Shown here in pieces: positions 34,677 to 45,297 of a DNA stretch of 64,000 bases; within the stretch, counting starts at the first letter, position 1; every line of letters begins with the position of its first letter. Position numbers and translations under genes: made by a program. Below the pieces are notes generated by a model, which was given only the letters and a program-made list of their open reading frames with translations, did no database searches and had not been told where the DNA came from. The DNA is from Marsupella aquatica (Eukaryota; Marchantiophyta). The DNA is taken from positions 5,022,001-5,086,000 of the forward strand of contig OZ316897.1 of the NCBI GenBank assembly GCA_973895155.1, in the 5' to 3' direction.

Positions 34677-35196
34677 AACATGCCGAGGAGGCCGTAGCCG
34701 ATGCTGAGGCCAAAGCCGAGGGTGGACCCAATCAGGCCGATGGAGAGTTGACTTGGTTAGGAGCAGGTAATCTGTCAGAGGACGGACCAACGGCAGTGGC
34801 TGCGGGGGAAGCGTTGGAGGCGTCCATTGAGGATCCACCACCAGTGTCATGACGGTGCAAGGGCGCCGTTCCTTTTAGGAAGGGTGGACGTGGAGGTAGG
34901 AGGCGTGAGTGGGCAGGGTGGGCTTGGATCTCCAAGTTTAGGCTGAGGATTAGGACCAGGAGACGGCCCTGACACTTAGATTAGTGGGATTGCGGATCCA
35001 CTGGTAGGAGCAACACTTGTGCTCCTGCCTCGTTGTACATAGGTAGATTATAGGTAGGATAGATTAAGCTTACGCTACGAGGAATTGGCGGATCCACTAC
35101 CAGGATAAGTACCTGGGCAGCGGGGAGTCCAGGGCCTCTTCTTTAGCAAGTTTTTAGTTGCACCAGCAGGGCTGGGATCAAGTAGTAAGAGAAGCT

Positions 35197-35249
35197 CTCG
35201 GTTAGTTATACAATGAATATATACAAGGGTCATTGTATAACTAACCGAG
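35197..35249. repeat. 20-bp inverted repeat (hairpin) in the G2 5' LTR
   Basis: CTCGGTTAGTTATACAATGA at 35197-35216 is perfectly inverted at 35230-35249, with a 13-nt loop. The solo LTR has only the left arm here (about 43616), so the inverted arm is specific to this copy, probably from a local inversion-duplication. Confidence 0.85.
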
Positions 35250-35630
35250 ATCATTCCGGCGGGGAGATCAACTAACAGAGAGAAGGGAAGTAAGCAAGGG
35301 AGTGAGAGTTGGATGTGTCGAGCTGAGAGAGGTCTTAGCGGCTTAACCAAGCCAATTGGGGATCATTCCGGCGGCAGAATCCAAACATACTTAAAGGAAA
35401 ACCGAGAGGGGAGGACAAGGGAAGGTCGAGAATAGGCCGGCTACGTATCTCATGACCCGATGAAGGATCTATCCAGTATATGTGAGTAAACTGTTAATAG
35501 CAATAGTAGTAGAAGAGGTTAGCAGCGTCCCATGCCGCTAAAGCCGCGAAATTGGCCTCGCCAAGAGCGAAACCTGTGGGAATCGGCTTGTGAGAGGGGT
35601 TTCTTGGGTTTAGGGGACGCACCACATTTT

Positions 35631-35643
35631 TGGCGCTAGATGG
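35631..35643 (+). promoter_or_regulatory. G2 tRNA primer-binding site
   Basis: TGGCGCTAGATGG lies four T residues after the LTR end and is identical to the G1 site. Confidence 0.7.
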
Positions 35644-35695
35644 AGGGGGCAATTCTTAAGCCGTGAGATATGAAGATAGGAAGAAAGTATAGGTA

Positions 35696-36856
35696 ATGAC
35701 TAAACCTACGCCAAGGGAAGATAGAGCGATTCAACGGGAGAGAGCTTGTCTGCAGCAGCTCGCCGGGTGGCATGATACACAACGACTAAGAGGGGCAAAA
35801 AGAGCTAGTAGCTTTGTAACTGAAAGTGGCATCGAAGAAGACATACCAGAAGAAGAGTTGGCAAGGAGAAGTGAGTCTCCAATCGACATGGGGGAACCAG
35901 AGGCACAGCCAAACGAGAGGCCAGGGACCAGACTGAGCCAACGGTCGCGCATTCATTACAAGGCCTTTCATGGAAGAGGAGATGAGGATCCGGACGAATG
36001 GTTGGATGACTTCGAAGGAACCGCTGCAGCAAATGGAGAATCGGCCATCAAGATGCAAATTCTTCCCGGCCTGTTCAAGGGTGAGGCTAGACCTTGGTAC
36101 AGAGCATTGGACGTGGAAGATCAAGCCATCTGGCATACCTTCAAATCACTATTTGTCAAAGAGTTTCGACCCATTGGAACTTCAGAGTTAGCAGTGCTGA
36201 AGTTGGGACGACTTCGGTTCAAGGAGAACAAATCTTTCAAGAAGTTCTTGCAACGCTTCCAAAAGCTAGTAAGACGTACAAAGACCAATGCATCTAAAGG
36301 TATGCAACTTCAATGGTTAGTGAATGCTTTGCCACAGAAGATGAGTTTTGCAATTAGGAAGGAGAACCCAGAGACTTTAGCCAAGGCAATTAGAGATATT
36401 CAATTATACATTAATGCAGATATCACTAGCCGGAAGAAACAACTTAAGTTTGAGAGTTCCTCATCGGAGGAAGGATCAACCCATAAGAAAAAAGATAAGA
36501 AAAAGAAACATTCTAAGAAGTCAAGAAGTGATAACTCAAGCTCGGATAGTGGAAGTAGCAAGAGTGAGTCATCTTCTAGTTCTGAAGAAGAAAAAACTAG
36601 GAAAAAGAAGGGCAGAAGGAGGGGGAAATTGAAAGTCAAGCTAGAGGCTAAAACACCAGATAACATCGTAGCCCTTACCAAGCAGCTTAAGACTATAATA
36701 GCAGAGGTAAAGCCGAAGAAGAAGGTAGTACAGGAGGATAGCTCTGTATGGTGTGCCCTATGTTATAAAACCGGACACCATAAAGATGCATGTCCTAAAC
36801 TCAATACCAGTCATGTTCGGCATGTAGTGAGGTCAGACAATGTCAGGGAGAAGTAG
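35696..36856 (+). CDS. gag: G2 gag (386 codons)
   Basis: The capsid domain spans about residues 85-235. It contains DEDPDEWLDDFEGTAAANG, LPGLFKGEARPWYRAL, and FVKEFRPIGTSE, typical of gypsy capsid. A Ser/Lys-rich segment follows (residues 250-310). A single CCHC knuckle, CALCYKTGHHKDAC, stands near the C-terminus. The start at 35696 is the first Met after the primer site and agrees with the Glu/Arg-rich lead seen in G1. The frame is intact. Protease and later parts are in other frames, so they would need a frameshift or the copy is damaged. The protein would form the virus-like particle. Confidence 0.85.
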   Translation: MTKPTPREDRAIQRERACLQQLAGWHDTQRLRGAKRASSFVTESGIEEDIPEEELARRSESPIDMGEPEAQPNERPGTRLSQRSRIHYKAFHGRGDEDPDEWLDDFEGTAAANGESAIKMQILPGLFKGEARPWYRALDVEDQAIWHTFKSLFVKEFRPIGTSELAVLKLGRLRFKENKSFKKFLQRFQKLVRRTKTNASKGMQLQWLVNALPQKMSFAIRKENPETLAKAIRDIQLYINADITSRKKQLKFESSSSEEGSTHKKKDKKKKHSKKSRSDNSSSDSGSSKSESSSSSEEEKTRKKKGRRRGKLKVKLEAKTPDNIVALTKQLKTIIAEVKPKKKVVQEDSSVWCALCYKTGHHKDACPKLNTSHVRHVVRSDNVREK

Positions 36857-36972
36857 AGTACTTTCTAGGGGATGCCGCTGACAGTGTTTTTGGCATCAGT
36901 GAGACTGGAGCACGAGACTTATCCAACCGACCTGCATCTCTCTGGGCAAGATTAAGGAACAATCCCGGAGAA

Positions 36973-38631
36973 ATGTATCCTTGGATTATTCAGAATCCGT
37001 CAGTACCTCCTAGGCCGAATGTGCAACGATTTGCGGCATGCTATAATTGTGGTCAACCTGGCCATTTTGCTAGAGAATGCCCGAATGCACGCAAACAAGG
37101 TGATGGACAACCAGCTCAGCTATGTATGGGATGCCGGCAGGAGGGTCACATGCTAGGACAATGTCCTACTTGGTTGGCAGGCCTGGCCGCAAATCATAAG
37201 CTCTTGCCGATCAAGGTCTTGCCGCCAGGTACTACCCCCGGAGGAGTTCAAATCAACCACATCGAACTCGGATGGCAAACGGATGCCGAGGCAGAGTTTG
37301 GACCATCTGATGATGAGGTCGAGGCCCTATCAACCTTCTCAGAAGAGGATTTAGATCATGATTGCTACCGGGTCTCTACTTGATCTACCAGAAGGAAGGA
37401 AAGGTGGGATGGGCTGGCCAAAAATAAAGGGAAGGTTAAGGAAGAAAAGATCGACTCTTCGTCAACATCAATGGAAGGAGAAGGAAGGGCGCCAGCAACA
37501 CAGGTAAGCCATGAGCCCACCAGTAAGCCCAATCCTTCACAGGATAACGACTTCAATCGAGATCACCCTGAGTTGTTTTACCCGTCTATTACGGCTAGTG
37601 TTAAGGAACAACTGCGAGAATTGGAAACTCTGGAGAATACTGAAGCCATAGCTAAGGATGTGAAACGATCAAAAGCATTGTTTGCTTCAGAGGATCCAAG
37701 GGCTGTGGAAACTAGCGTGAAAAAACCAGCAAAAGCCCATACAGAGACACCGGCAGAAGAGAAGCCGATAGTCCCCTATGACTTGGCTAAAGATGTACTA
37801 GAATCTAGAGTCTCGGCAACAGTAGGTCAACTATTGAAAAATAGCCCGTACTTTCGGAAGCAGTTAAGAAAAGCCATTCTTGGCAAGCCAAGATTACCCA
37901 AGGTAGCAACCAGATCCGACGTGTTGATGATAGAAGAAGATCAAGGAGCCCCAGCACTACCATTAATGATTCAAGGAGAAATATTACTAAGGGTACCCAT
38001 CGATGGGGGATCAGGGGTATGTATTATGATTGATTCAATAGCAAAAGGATGGGGACTAACGCCGGAGATGACTGGAGGAGTGTTGAACATGGCCAATGGG
38101 TATCAGGTCATTCCCACGGGAGTGTTAACCGGCATCAAGACTGAGATAGGAGGGATTTTCTTTAGCATTAACTATGTAGTAATGAAGCCGGTAAACCCTA
38201 CGTCATTTCGGCTATTGATTGGCAGGCCATGGCTGTATCTAGCCAAGGTAATAGAGGATTGGGGGAAGAAGGAGTTCACTTTTGGAACCCCCGCTATCAT
38301 GGTATCTTGGGACACCAAGGATGACCGAAGGAGAAGCATCAGGGAGGTAGACGGGTATGACAGTGGACTCGAGTCAGCAGATGAGGTACATTGGCTAGAA
38401 TGCCTCACTAACCTGACCGAAGAAAGTATCTTTGGACCAGAGGTATCCCCCAGCGGACTATGGCAAGAACCTATGGAGAGTGACTTGGAGGAATATGAAG
38501 ACGAAACCGAGGACTGCTTTGCCATAGAGTCCACCTTTTTAGCTTCAATTCCGGAGGAAGCACAAAAAGTGGACCAGTTGGATGAAACGGCTAAGTGGGG
38601 AGATGCACCCGAGCCAGTGGATTTTCCTTAG
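36973..38631 (+). pseudogene. G2 second zinc-knuckle region and aspartic protease
   Basis: One frame carries two more CCHC knuckles (CYNCGQPGHFAREC, CMGCRQEGHMLGQC), an acidic stretch, a TGA at 37381-37383, and then a 386-codon protease region from 37471. The TGA stands where G1 has an Arg codon (CGA to TGA fits). The protease shows VPIDGGSGVCIMID around 38000 with DGGSG at the active site and LLIGRPWLYL as the closing motif. It would cut the polyprotein. Confidence 0.8.
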
Positions 38632-38786
38632 GCGTTGTGGCAGAGCCGGCAGGATCCACAACGCCATCCATCATCGGCCATAAAGTAAATACCATGGAAT
38701 CGGCATACAAGCCGATTACAAGGGCAGAACAAATTGAGGCCCTATTAGAAGGCCGAAGAGCACAGTGACCTGACCCTCAAGCAGGA
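38632..38786 (+). other. Linker between G2 protease and RT frames
   Basis: The protease frame closes with a TAG at 38629-38631 and the RT frame starts at 38787 in another frame. The bases between carry stops in that frame. G1 reads through here in one frame, so the break is probably damage rather than a programmed shift. Confidence 0.5.
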
Positions 38787-39511
38787 ATGGATGAGATACA
38801 CAGAAATAAGCCAGAGCCTAGGCCGGAAGGGAAGCCAATCACCAATTCAGAACCAAATAGTTCGGCGAGGGGTCACTCTACAGATAACCAGGTAGAAACC
38901 GACTCGGCTAGTACGGCTCAGATTCCAGTTTATGGAGGTATGAGACTGGAGAGGCTACAAGCCGAGCTGGACCCAAATTTGAAGAAGCAGATTAATATGA
39001 TCCAAGCACGGCAATATCGGAAGCTTGACTTAGGAGAAGGAAGGGAACTGAACTTAGGGCGGGACCTAGCACCTGAGCTTGAGAAGGAGATCAATGAATT
39101 ACTAATTGAATTTCAGGATGTGTTCGCATGGAGTCACCAAGATCTGAAGCGAGTAGACCTAAAATTAGGAGAACACCGAATTGATCTAATGTTAGGGGCC
39201 AAATCATTTCGACAACCAATTCGAAGGATGAACCCTAAGTATTCCCTGATGGTCAAAACTGAAATCGACAAACTAGTGGAAGCCGGATTCATCACTCTAG
39301 TCCTACATTCAGACTGGGTGTCTCCAATTGTGATAGTTCCCAAGAAAGCTGGACCCAATGGTAAACCCAAGATCCGGATTTGTCAGGATTACAGGAAGTT
39401 GAATGAGGCTACGTTAAAAGACCATTTTCCTTTACCCTTTACTGATATGGTACTAGACATGGTAGCCAGTCATGAATTATACTCATTCATGGATGAGTAC
39501 TTTGGTTATAA
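38787..39511 (+). pseudogene. pol: G2 reverse transcriptase, 5' part, interrupted
   Basis: The N-terminal connector and the fingers of RT: EHRIDLMLGAKSFRQPIRRM, DWVSPIVIVPKK, CQDYRKLNEATLKDHFPLP. It stops inside ...DEYFGYN at 39511, where the solo LTR starts. The reading frame resumes at 44181 with NQIRIRQEDQ after removal of the solo LTR and one copy of the TATAA duplication. The substitution of Glu for the usual Gly in MDEYFGYN is a minor oddity. Confidence 0.9.
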
Positions 39512-39626
39512 TGTGATGCCTAGACAAGAATCACTCGGCCGGTTAAGTGGGTAAAGCAGGAAGGCACCCTAGGAACACCTTAGTATAGGGACAAAACAAG
39601 GAAAATATAAACAATTAGGGGCAACC

Positions 39627-42600
39627 ATGGAACCCGGGCCGAGGCCGGAGGTAAGGCTGAGGGTGAAAACCCGATTAGGGTTAGGGCGCGTTAAGCGTCG
39701 GCGGCTAGGAAGGATCAACGGGAAGAAGGACCGGCGGAGGAGAGGGGTAAGGAGCGCTTGCAGGAGATGGTGGCTCATTTGCGAGCACGAACTAGGCAGA
39801 CGACTACGGGAGGCCAACTACTGTCAGCTGCTTAGGCAAGCACTCGGGGAGAGAGTAGATACCGACGATCGACCTAAGGAGGGTATGAGCAACGTCAATC
39901 AAGCGGCACATTTCTGGGGATGCCTGTTCGAACGGGCAACTGAGTACATCAAGACTTACGAGGACGAGGAGTCAGAAAGGGCAGCTCGAGAACGGCAGGA
40001 GCTCGCTCGATTGTGGGAGCTGCAGAAGACGGCTTTCTTAGGAGGCAAACTCATCAAGGACGAGTTCCTGTGGACGCCTACTTCCAATCAACTCGACGAT
40101 CTTCTGTTTTGCAAAAACAGCATCGTCGGCATCCGAGAGGCCATCAAGAACTGCAACGACATGCACTGGGAATTAAAGGGTAGCACGGAAAGGTGGACCC
40201 AGGCAACGGTGCTAGGAGAAACCTCCACGGCAGCAGAGATGAAGAGGAAGGGAGCCGTCAACGATGAAGCCACCCCGGCAAAAAGAACGAGGTCGGCGGC
40301 ACCAAAGAAGCCAGCCGAGCAGCAGAACAGGAGGCAGGGAGAAGCCAAAGAGGAGGAGGTCGATCCCATCAAGGCCATTCCAACCAGGGATGACACCTGG
40401 AAGGGCTGGGCGGCAACCCTACCGGTGGAGGTGCAACTACATTTTGCACGGGAGGAGGATGCATGCTTTACGGCCATGCAGACCAAGAAGTACCAAGGCT
40501 TCATGGCCGGATCCGGCTTGGAGGCCTTTGTAAGATTACCATGGCTGAAGCCGGAGGTACCGGAGTCAGACCTATTAGAATTCGTGGGGTCATGGGAACC
40601 CGAGACCAATTGCACGAGGATATATGGGAAGGATTTCTATCTTACTCCCAAGGTAATTGCCGAAGTGTTTGGCCTGCCGATAGGCAATAAGACCAAAGTT
40701 GATACCAGGAAGACCTTGCCTGACAAGGAGTTCCGGTCGTTCCCCGGGCCATCAACGAAGAATGGCTTCTTCCGGAACACCTGCACCAACCCGCACATAG
40801 GAGAGATGATCGACTTCTTGCGGGTGACCATGCATTGTAACTTGCCGAGGGCAGAGATCGGCAAGGCACAGGTCTATCTGGCAGAAAGGCCAGACCCAAG
40901 CCGGGACTACAACGGGTACCTCCTCAACCAATTGAAGAAGATCTTAAAGGAGGAGCAGCAGGTAATCGGCATGGGGAGCGTGTCGCGGCTGGGCTATCAT
41001 ATGCCGCTGTTGTGCCGGTATGCCAGAGGTCAGACTTTTGCCCCGGTACTTCCCCTGCAGGTAAGGGCACCCGAGGAAGCTCCAACGCCGAGGCCGTTGG
41101 CTGAGAAGCCTCAACCACCTGTTAGTCCTACGATCGAGCAGGTGTTTAGGCCCAGGAAGGAGGACTTGCCGATGCAGCAACCAGGCATGCAGAGTCTGCT
41201 GAAACTACTGGAGAAAGAAAAGAAATCGGCATCGGCAACAACAACGGCAATGGCAACAATGCAGGACACTACTACAGAGGTAGGCCTACACCGGCTCACA
41301 AGAGAAAACCCCTTTGCTGGAGACAAGGAGAGAATCAGGCCGGAATCCAAGCCAGGTGTTCGAATGTACGTGGGAACCTCAAGCTCCGAATCTGAGGCAG
41401 AATTGCCTGAAGCTCCTACCGACGAAGAGGAGAGGGAGAAGCCGGACGTCCAAGAGGTAGAGGAGGCAGTGGAGGACTGCAGCCATGATAATTCCGGCTA
41501 TGGGTCGGACCATCACGTTCTAGGAGTAAGGACCTGTGGCCGGTTTGTCCCCACACTTCCAAGGGTAGTGCGAGGGGACCCCAACCAGCAGAGTAGCCCT
41601 GAGTCTCCCCCACCAGATGTTGCTCCCCCGAGCTTTGACGGCATAAAACAGACGGTGCAGGAATTTCAGGAGCGAATCAAGCAGGAGGAGGAGGCCGCCC
41701 TGGCTAAGGAAAAGGATTTACCAGGAGGAGATTGGCCAGAGGACATCAGGCGGCTAGCCAAAAAAGGAAGCAAACCTCTAGCCATGATTGAAGAGATCCG
41801 CCGGACGGCTTGGGAGCAGAGGCCGCGATGGGCGATGCCGATCACTTCTACTTACTCCACCTACGCTAAGAATAGAGCCATGGAGTATGGTGAGATGTGT
41901 GGGGAACTTGCGCTCGGCATCTTTGGAGAGGAGTTGGAGGTAGGACCCTTTTTCCATAGGGAGCAGTTGGAGAAGCACCAATTAGCAGAAGCGGTGGCTT
42001 TAGAGAGAAGCAAGAAGGACGAGGTCATTCGGCGGCTTAGGAGGATGGAAGCCGAGATTGAAGATCTAAGGGCGGCCAAGAAAGCCCAAGATGAACTGCG
42101 GATTAAACGACATGAGCTGAACATCATGCAGGGGCAGTTGGACACCGCGCAGGCTGATAATCAGAATATCAAGGATAAACTGACTCAGACGCAGGAAGAG
42201 TTGGCCGACACGATCAAAGAGAGGGAGAAGTGGAAGCAAGAGCTGAAGAATACAGAGGAGGCCCACATAACAGCCAACAGCCGGGCCATGGCGGAGACCC
42301 AAAGAAAGGAATGGGCGTTGAAAGGGGAGCTCGAGAAAATCCGCGGAGCCCTTGAGCAGAAGGAGGCCGAGTTAGGGAAATCCTATCAAGGGATTATGGC
42401 ACTGCAGCAGGAGCTTGCGTCCCTGACGGCCAGCTTCAAGGCCGACCTAAGGGAGAAGGACGAGATGCTCGAACAGACTTACGCCAAGATGAACCAGATG
42501 GAGTCTGTCATCATTGCAGAGCTCGACAAGGAGCTAAAAGCAACCCAGGAGGAGAGGACTACCTTGAAACAAGAACGGGAGGAAGCCCAGAAGGAACTAG

Positions 42601-43259
42601 AGGAGGCACGCAAGGACCTGGATGAGACCCAGGAGGAGTTGGAGGAAATCACGAGGAAGATGGAGAACCTCCAGCGGCAGGCCGACAACCAAACGGAGCG
42701 GCTGAAGAAACAAGCCGCAGTATTTAGGTGCTTGTCTTCATCAGGCCCAACTCCAATTGGGGCAACCAAGTTACCAGGAGTGGTACTGGCCGAAGAAAAA
42801 GCCGCGCCAACTGCACCAGTGCCGGAGGTAAGTGGGAAGGGGAAGGGACCAGCTGCCGAACCAGAAAAGAAGAAAAAGCGGAAACCTTCAGGGTCAAGGA
42901 GTAATCCGACTCCACAAGCCGTGGTGACCAAAGAGGTAGAACCAGCACCATCCTCCGACATGAATACGGCAATAGATCCCGCTATGATCACAGGTAGGGA
43001 TGGTGCGGCCCAAGCCGAACTACTCAGTAAGGAGGCCAATATTCCAGATCCGCCTCTTGAGCAGGCCGGGGAGACCGTAGCCGAGGCTGAGGCCGTAACC
43101 GATTCTCGAGCCGATGCCGACGCCGATGGTGGACCCAGTCAGGCCGATGGAGAGTTGACTCAGTCAAGGGCAGGTAATCTGTCAGGGAATGAGCCTACGG
43201 CAGTGGCTAAGGAGGAAGCGTTGGGGGCATCCATTAAGGATCCACCACCGGTGTCGTGA
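39627..43259 (+). CDS. Intact 1,210-codon ORF inside the solo LTR
   Basis: The frame opens 115 bp after the LTR start and stays open for 3.6 kb. The N-terminal 45 residues are very basic. Residues 90-180 include MSNVNQAAHFWGCLFERATE and a charged helix. Residues 250-480 form a globular block (GKDFYLTPKVIAEVFGLPIG, GEMIDFLRVTMHCNLPR, VSRLGYHMPLLCRYA) that faintly resembles plant mobile-domain or putative plant transposon proteins. Residues 490-740 are low-complexity and acidic. Residues 780-1033 are a long coiled coil (EELADTIKEREKWKQELKN and on). The tail is Pro/Ala-rich. No enzyme motif or membrane segment is seen. Being open while the two sister copies are broken suggests recent origin. The function is unknown; a structural or nucleic-acid-associated role is possible. 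Confidence 0.8.
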   Translation: MEPGPRPEVRLRVKTRLGLGRVKRRRLGRINGKKDRRRRGVRSACRRWWLICEHELGRRLREANYCQLLRQALGERVDTDDRPKEGMSNVNQAAHFWGCLFERATEYIKTYEDEESERAARERQELARLWELQKTAFLGGKLIKDEFLWTPTSNQLDDLLFCKNSIVGIREAIKNCNDMHWELKGSTERWTQATVLGETSTAAEMKRKGAVNDEATPAKRTRSAAPKKPAEQQNRRQGEAKEEEVDPIKAIPTRDDTWKGWAATLPVEVQLHFAREEDACFTAMQTKKYQGFMAGSGLEAFVRLPWLKPEVPESDLLEFVGSWEPETNCTRIYGKDFYLTPKVIAEVFGLPIGNKTKVDTRKTLPDKEFRSFPGPSTKNGFFRNTCTNPHIGEMIDFLRVTMHCNLPRAEIGKAQVYLAERPDPSRDYNGYLLNQLKKILKEEQQVIGMGSVSRLGYHMPLLCRYARGQTFAPVLPLQVRAPEEAPTPRPLAEKPQPPVSPTIEQVFRPRKEDLPMQQPGMQSLLKLLEKEKKSASATTTAMATMQDTTTEVGLHRLTRENPFAGDKERIRPESKPGVRMYVGTSSSESEAELPEAPTDEEEREKPDVQEVEEAVEDCSHDNSGYGSDHHVLGVRTCGRFVPTLPRVVRGDPNQQSSPESPPPDVAPPSFDGIKQTVQEFQERIKQEEEAALAKEKDLPGGDWPEDIRRLAKKGSKPLAMIEEIRRTAWEQRPRWAMPITSTYSTYAKNRAMEYGEMCGELALGIFGEELEVGPFFHREQLEKHQLAEAVALERSKKDEVIRRLRRMEAEIEDLRAAKKAQDELRIKRHELNIMQGQLDTAQADNQNIKDKLTQTQEELADTIKEREKWKQELKNTEEAHITANSRAMAETQRKEWALKGELEKIRGALEQKEAELGKSYQGIMALQQELASLTASFKADLREKDEMLEQTYAKMNQMESVIIAELDKELKATQEERTTLKQEREEAQKELEEARKDLDETQEELEEITRKMENLQRQADNQTERLKKQAAVFRCLSSSGPTPIGATKLPGVVLAEEKAAPTAPVPEVSGKGKGPAAEPEKKKKRKPSGSRSNPTPQAVVTKEVEPAPSSDMNTAIDPAMITGRDGAAQAELLSKEANIPDPPLEQAGETVAEAEAVTDSRADADADGGPSQADGELTQSRAGNLSGNEPTAVAKEEALGASIKDPPPVS

Positions 43260-44180
43260 CGGTGCAAGGGCGCCATTCCTTTTAGGGAGGGCGGACGTGG
43301 AGGGAGGAGGCGTGAGTGGGCAGGGTGGGCGCGGATCTCCACGTTTAGGATTAGGATCAGAACCAGGAGCGGCCCTGACACTTAGCTTAGTGGGATTGCG
43401 GTCCCACTGGTAGGAGCAACACTTGTGCTCCTGCCTTGCTGTACATAGGTAGATTCGGGCAAGTAGATTACTGTTAAGTAGATTAGGCTTACGATGCAAA
43501 GAATGGCGGATCCACTACCAGAATAAGTACCTGGGCAGCGGGGAGCTCAGGGCCTCTTCTTTAGCAAGTTTTTAGTTTGCACCAGCCGGGCTGGGATCAA
43601 GTAGTACGAGAAGCTCTCGGTTAGTCATACAGTGACCCTTGTGTATATTCATGTTTCCTCATGCCTAAGAGCTGAATAGAGTTGGCCTCACGGCTTAGTT
43701 CGCAGAACTTGTGTATGAGATGTACTGTTTGTATGGCAAGTGCATGGTATGACTCAGTCAGAATGAGTCATTTTGCTATTTGTGTGTCGCATTAACTTGT
43801 GTGAAGAGTGCCCACATCAACAGAAGGAAGGAAAGTAAGCAGGGGAGTGAGAGTTGGATGTGTCGAGCTAAGAGAGGTCTTAGCGGCTTAACCAAGCCTA
43901 TTGGGGATCATTCCGGCGGCGGAATCCAAACATACCTAACAAGACGGAGGGGAAGACAGGGGAAGACAGGGGAAGGCCTATATTAGGCCGGCTACGTATC
44001 TCATGACCCGATGAAGGATCTGTCCAGTATATGTGTGTAAAATGTTAATAGTAGTAGTAGAAGGTTAGCAGCGTCCCATGCCGCTAAGCCGCAGAAACGG
44101 CCTCGCCAAGCACGAAAACTGCAGGAATCGGCTTGAGCTGGGGGGTTTCTTGGGTTTAGGGAGCCATGGGACGCACCACA
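43260..44180 (+). promoter_or_regulatory. Non-coding 3' part of the solo LTR (probable promoter and R/U5)
   Basis: The last 920 bp hold no gene and are conserved with 34850-35626. This is where a promoter and RNA start for the element would lie if the LTR ORF belongs to U3. No convincing TATA box is identified. Confidence 0.35.
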
Positions 44181-45266
44181 TATAACCAAATCAGGATTAG
44201 GCAGGAGGACCAAATCAAGACGACATTCATCACGGAATGGGGGATCTATGTCTTCAATCGTATGCCGTTTGGACTCTGCAACGCACCAGCTATGTTCCAA
44301 CGATTAATGGTGAACATTTTCCATGACTACTTGAGAAAGTTTATGGAAATCTTCATTGATGACTTTGCAGTCTTTGGGAAGGCATCAAAGCATGCTAAAT
44401 ACCTCAGGAAAACCTTCATGAGATGTAGAGAGGTAGGTCTCAAGTTACACCCAGATAAATGTTTCTTTGGAGTAGTAGAGGGTGTGCTACTAGGTCACAA
44501 GGTATCAAAGAAGGGCATTGAGATTGATAGGGGTAAACTAGCAGTGTGGCTAGATATCATGCAACCTAAGAACATAAAGGATGTGAGATCCTTCTTGGGA
44601 TGCATTGGTTATTATCGCCGGTTCATCAAGGATTTTGCCAAGCTAGCTTTACCATTAACCAACATGCTCAAGGCAGGTGCAGACTTTGAACCCACCCCAG
44701 AACGAGTAACAGCAGTGGTGGAATTGAAGCAGATGTTAGTGGAGGCCCCAGTCATGATAGCACCAGACTGGAACAAGGATTTTCATGTCTTTGTAGATGT
44801 CTCAGGCTTCTGTATCGGCTCAGTACTAAGTCAGTTGGATGAGAAAGGGAGGGACCATCCCATATACTTTGCCAGCCGCCAGCTTGCCGATGCCAAACGA
44901 AACTACTCCACCATAGAAAGAGAAGCACTAGGAGTCATTTATTCCTGTAAAAAGTTTAGGCATTATTTACTAGGGTACAAAGTAATCTTTCATACCGATC
45001 ATGAAAGTTTGAAGTTCCTAGTAAATAAGCCGGACCTTACAGGCAGGGTAGCAAGATGGATTTTGCTATTACAGGAGTTTGACTATGAGCTAAAAATCAA
45101 GTCGGGAAAGCTACATGCCAATGCCGACTTCTTTTCAAGGATCACAGGAGAACCTGCCACGGTTTGCATCGATGATCGATTCCCCGACGAGGAGCTCTTC
45201 GTTGTGGAAATAGCTGATACATGGTACCCTGAAATTTTACAATTTCTTAGCACATCCAGATTATAG
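44181..45266 (+). pseudogene. pol: G2 reverse transcriptase 3' part and RNase H
   Basis: It continues the RT palm with RMPFGLCNAPAMFQRLM and the catalytic FIDDFAVFG, then the thumb (GCIGYYRRFIKDFAKLALPL). RNase H follows with FHVFVDVSGFCIGSVLSQLD, YSTIEREALGVIY and HTDHESLKF, the usual acidic residues in place. It ends with a TAG at 45264-45266. Downstream, the frame shifts near 45295, where VFLQKVRQYQ belongs to the integrase linker in another frame. Confidence 0.9.
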
Positions 45267-45297
45267 CCAGGGTTAAGCAGAGAGCAAGCTAGCCGCA

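Larger units (their letters stand above)
31631..35626 (+). repeat. G2 5' LTR, 5'-truncated
   Basis: Aligns with 40115-44180 of the solo LTR. The match begins at CAAAAACAAGATCGTCGG and ends GGGACGCACCACA. The first roughly 600 bp expected from the solo LTR are missing. Confidence 0.85.
39512..44180 (+). mobile_element. Solo LTR (4,669 bp) of the G2 lineage, inserted in the RT gene
   Basis: The insertion begins TGTGATGCCTAG and ends GGACGCACCACA. These are the same starts and ends as the G2 3' and 5' LTRs. It is flanked by TATAA on both sides (39507-39511 and 44181-44185). Removing it and one TATAA restores the reverse transcriptase frame exactly. There is no internal region, so it is a solo LTR, the product of recombination between two LTRs of a former complete element. 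It gives the full LTR length of this lineage, 4.67 kb. Confidence 0.92.

Noticed and set aside
39627-43259. The 1,210-codon ORF as an envelope gene
   Set aside because: No signal peptide, membrane segment or glycoprotein pattern is visible; the protein is basic, acidic and coiled-coil rich.
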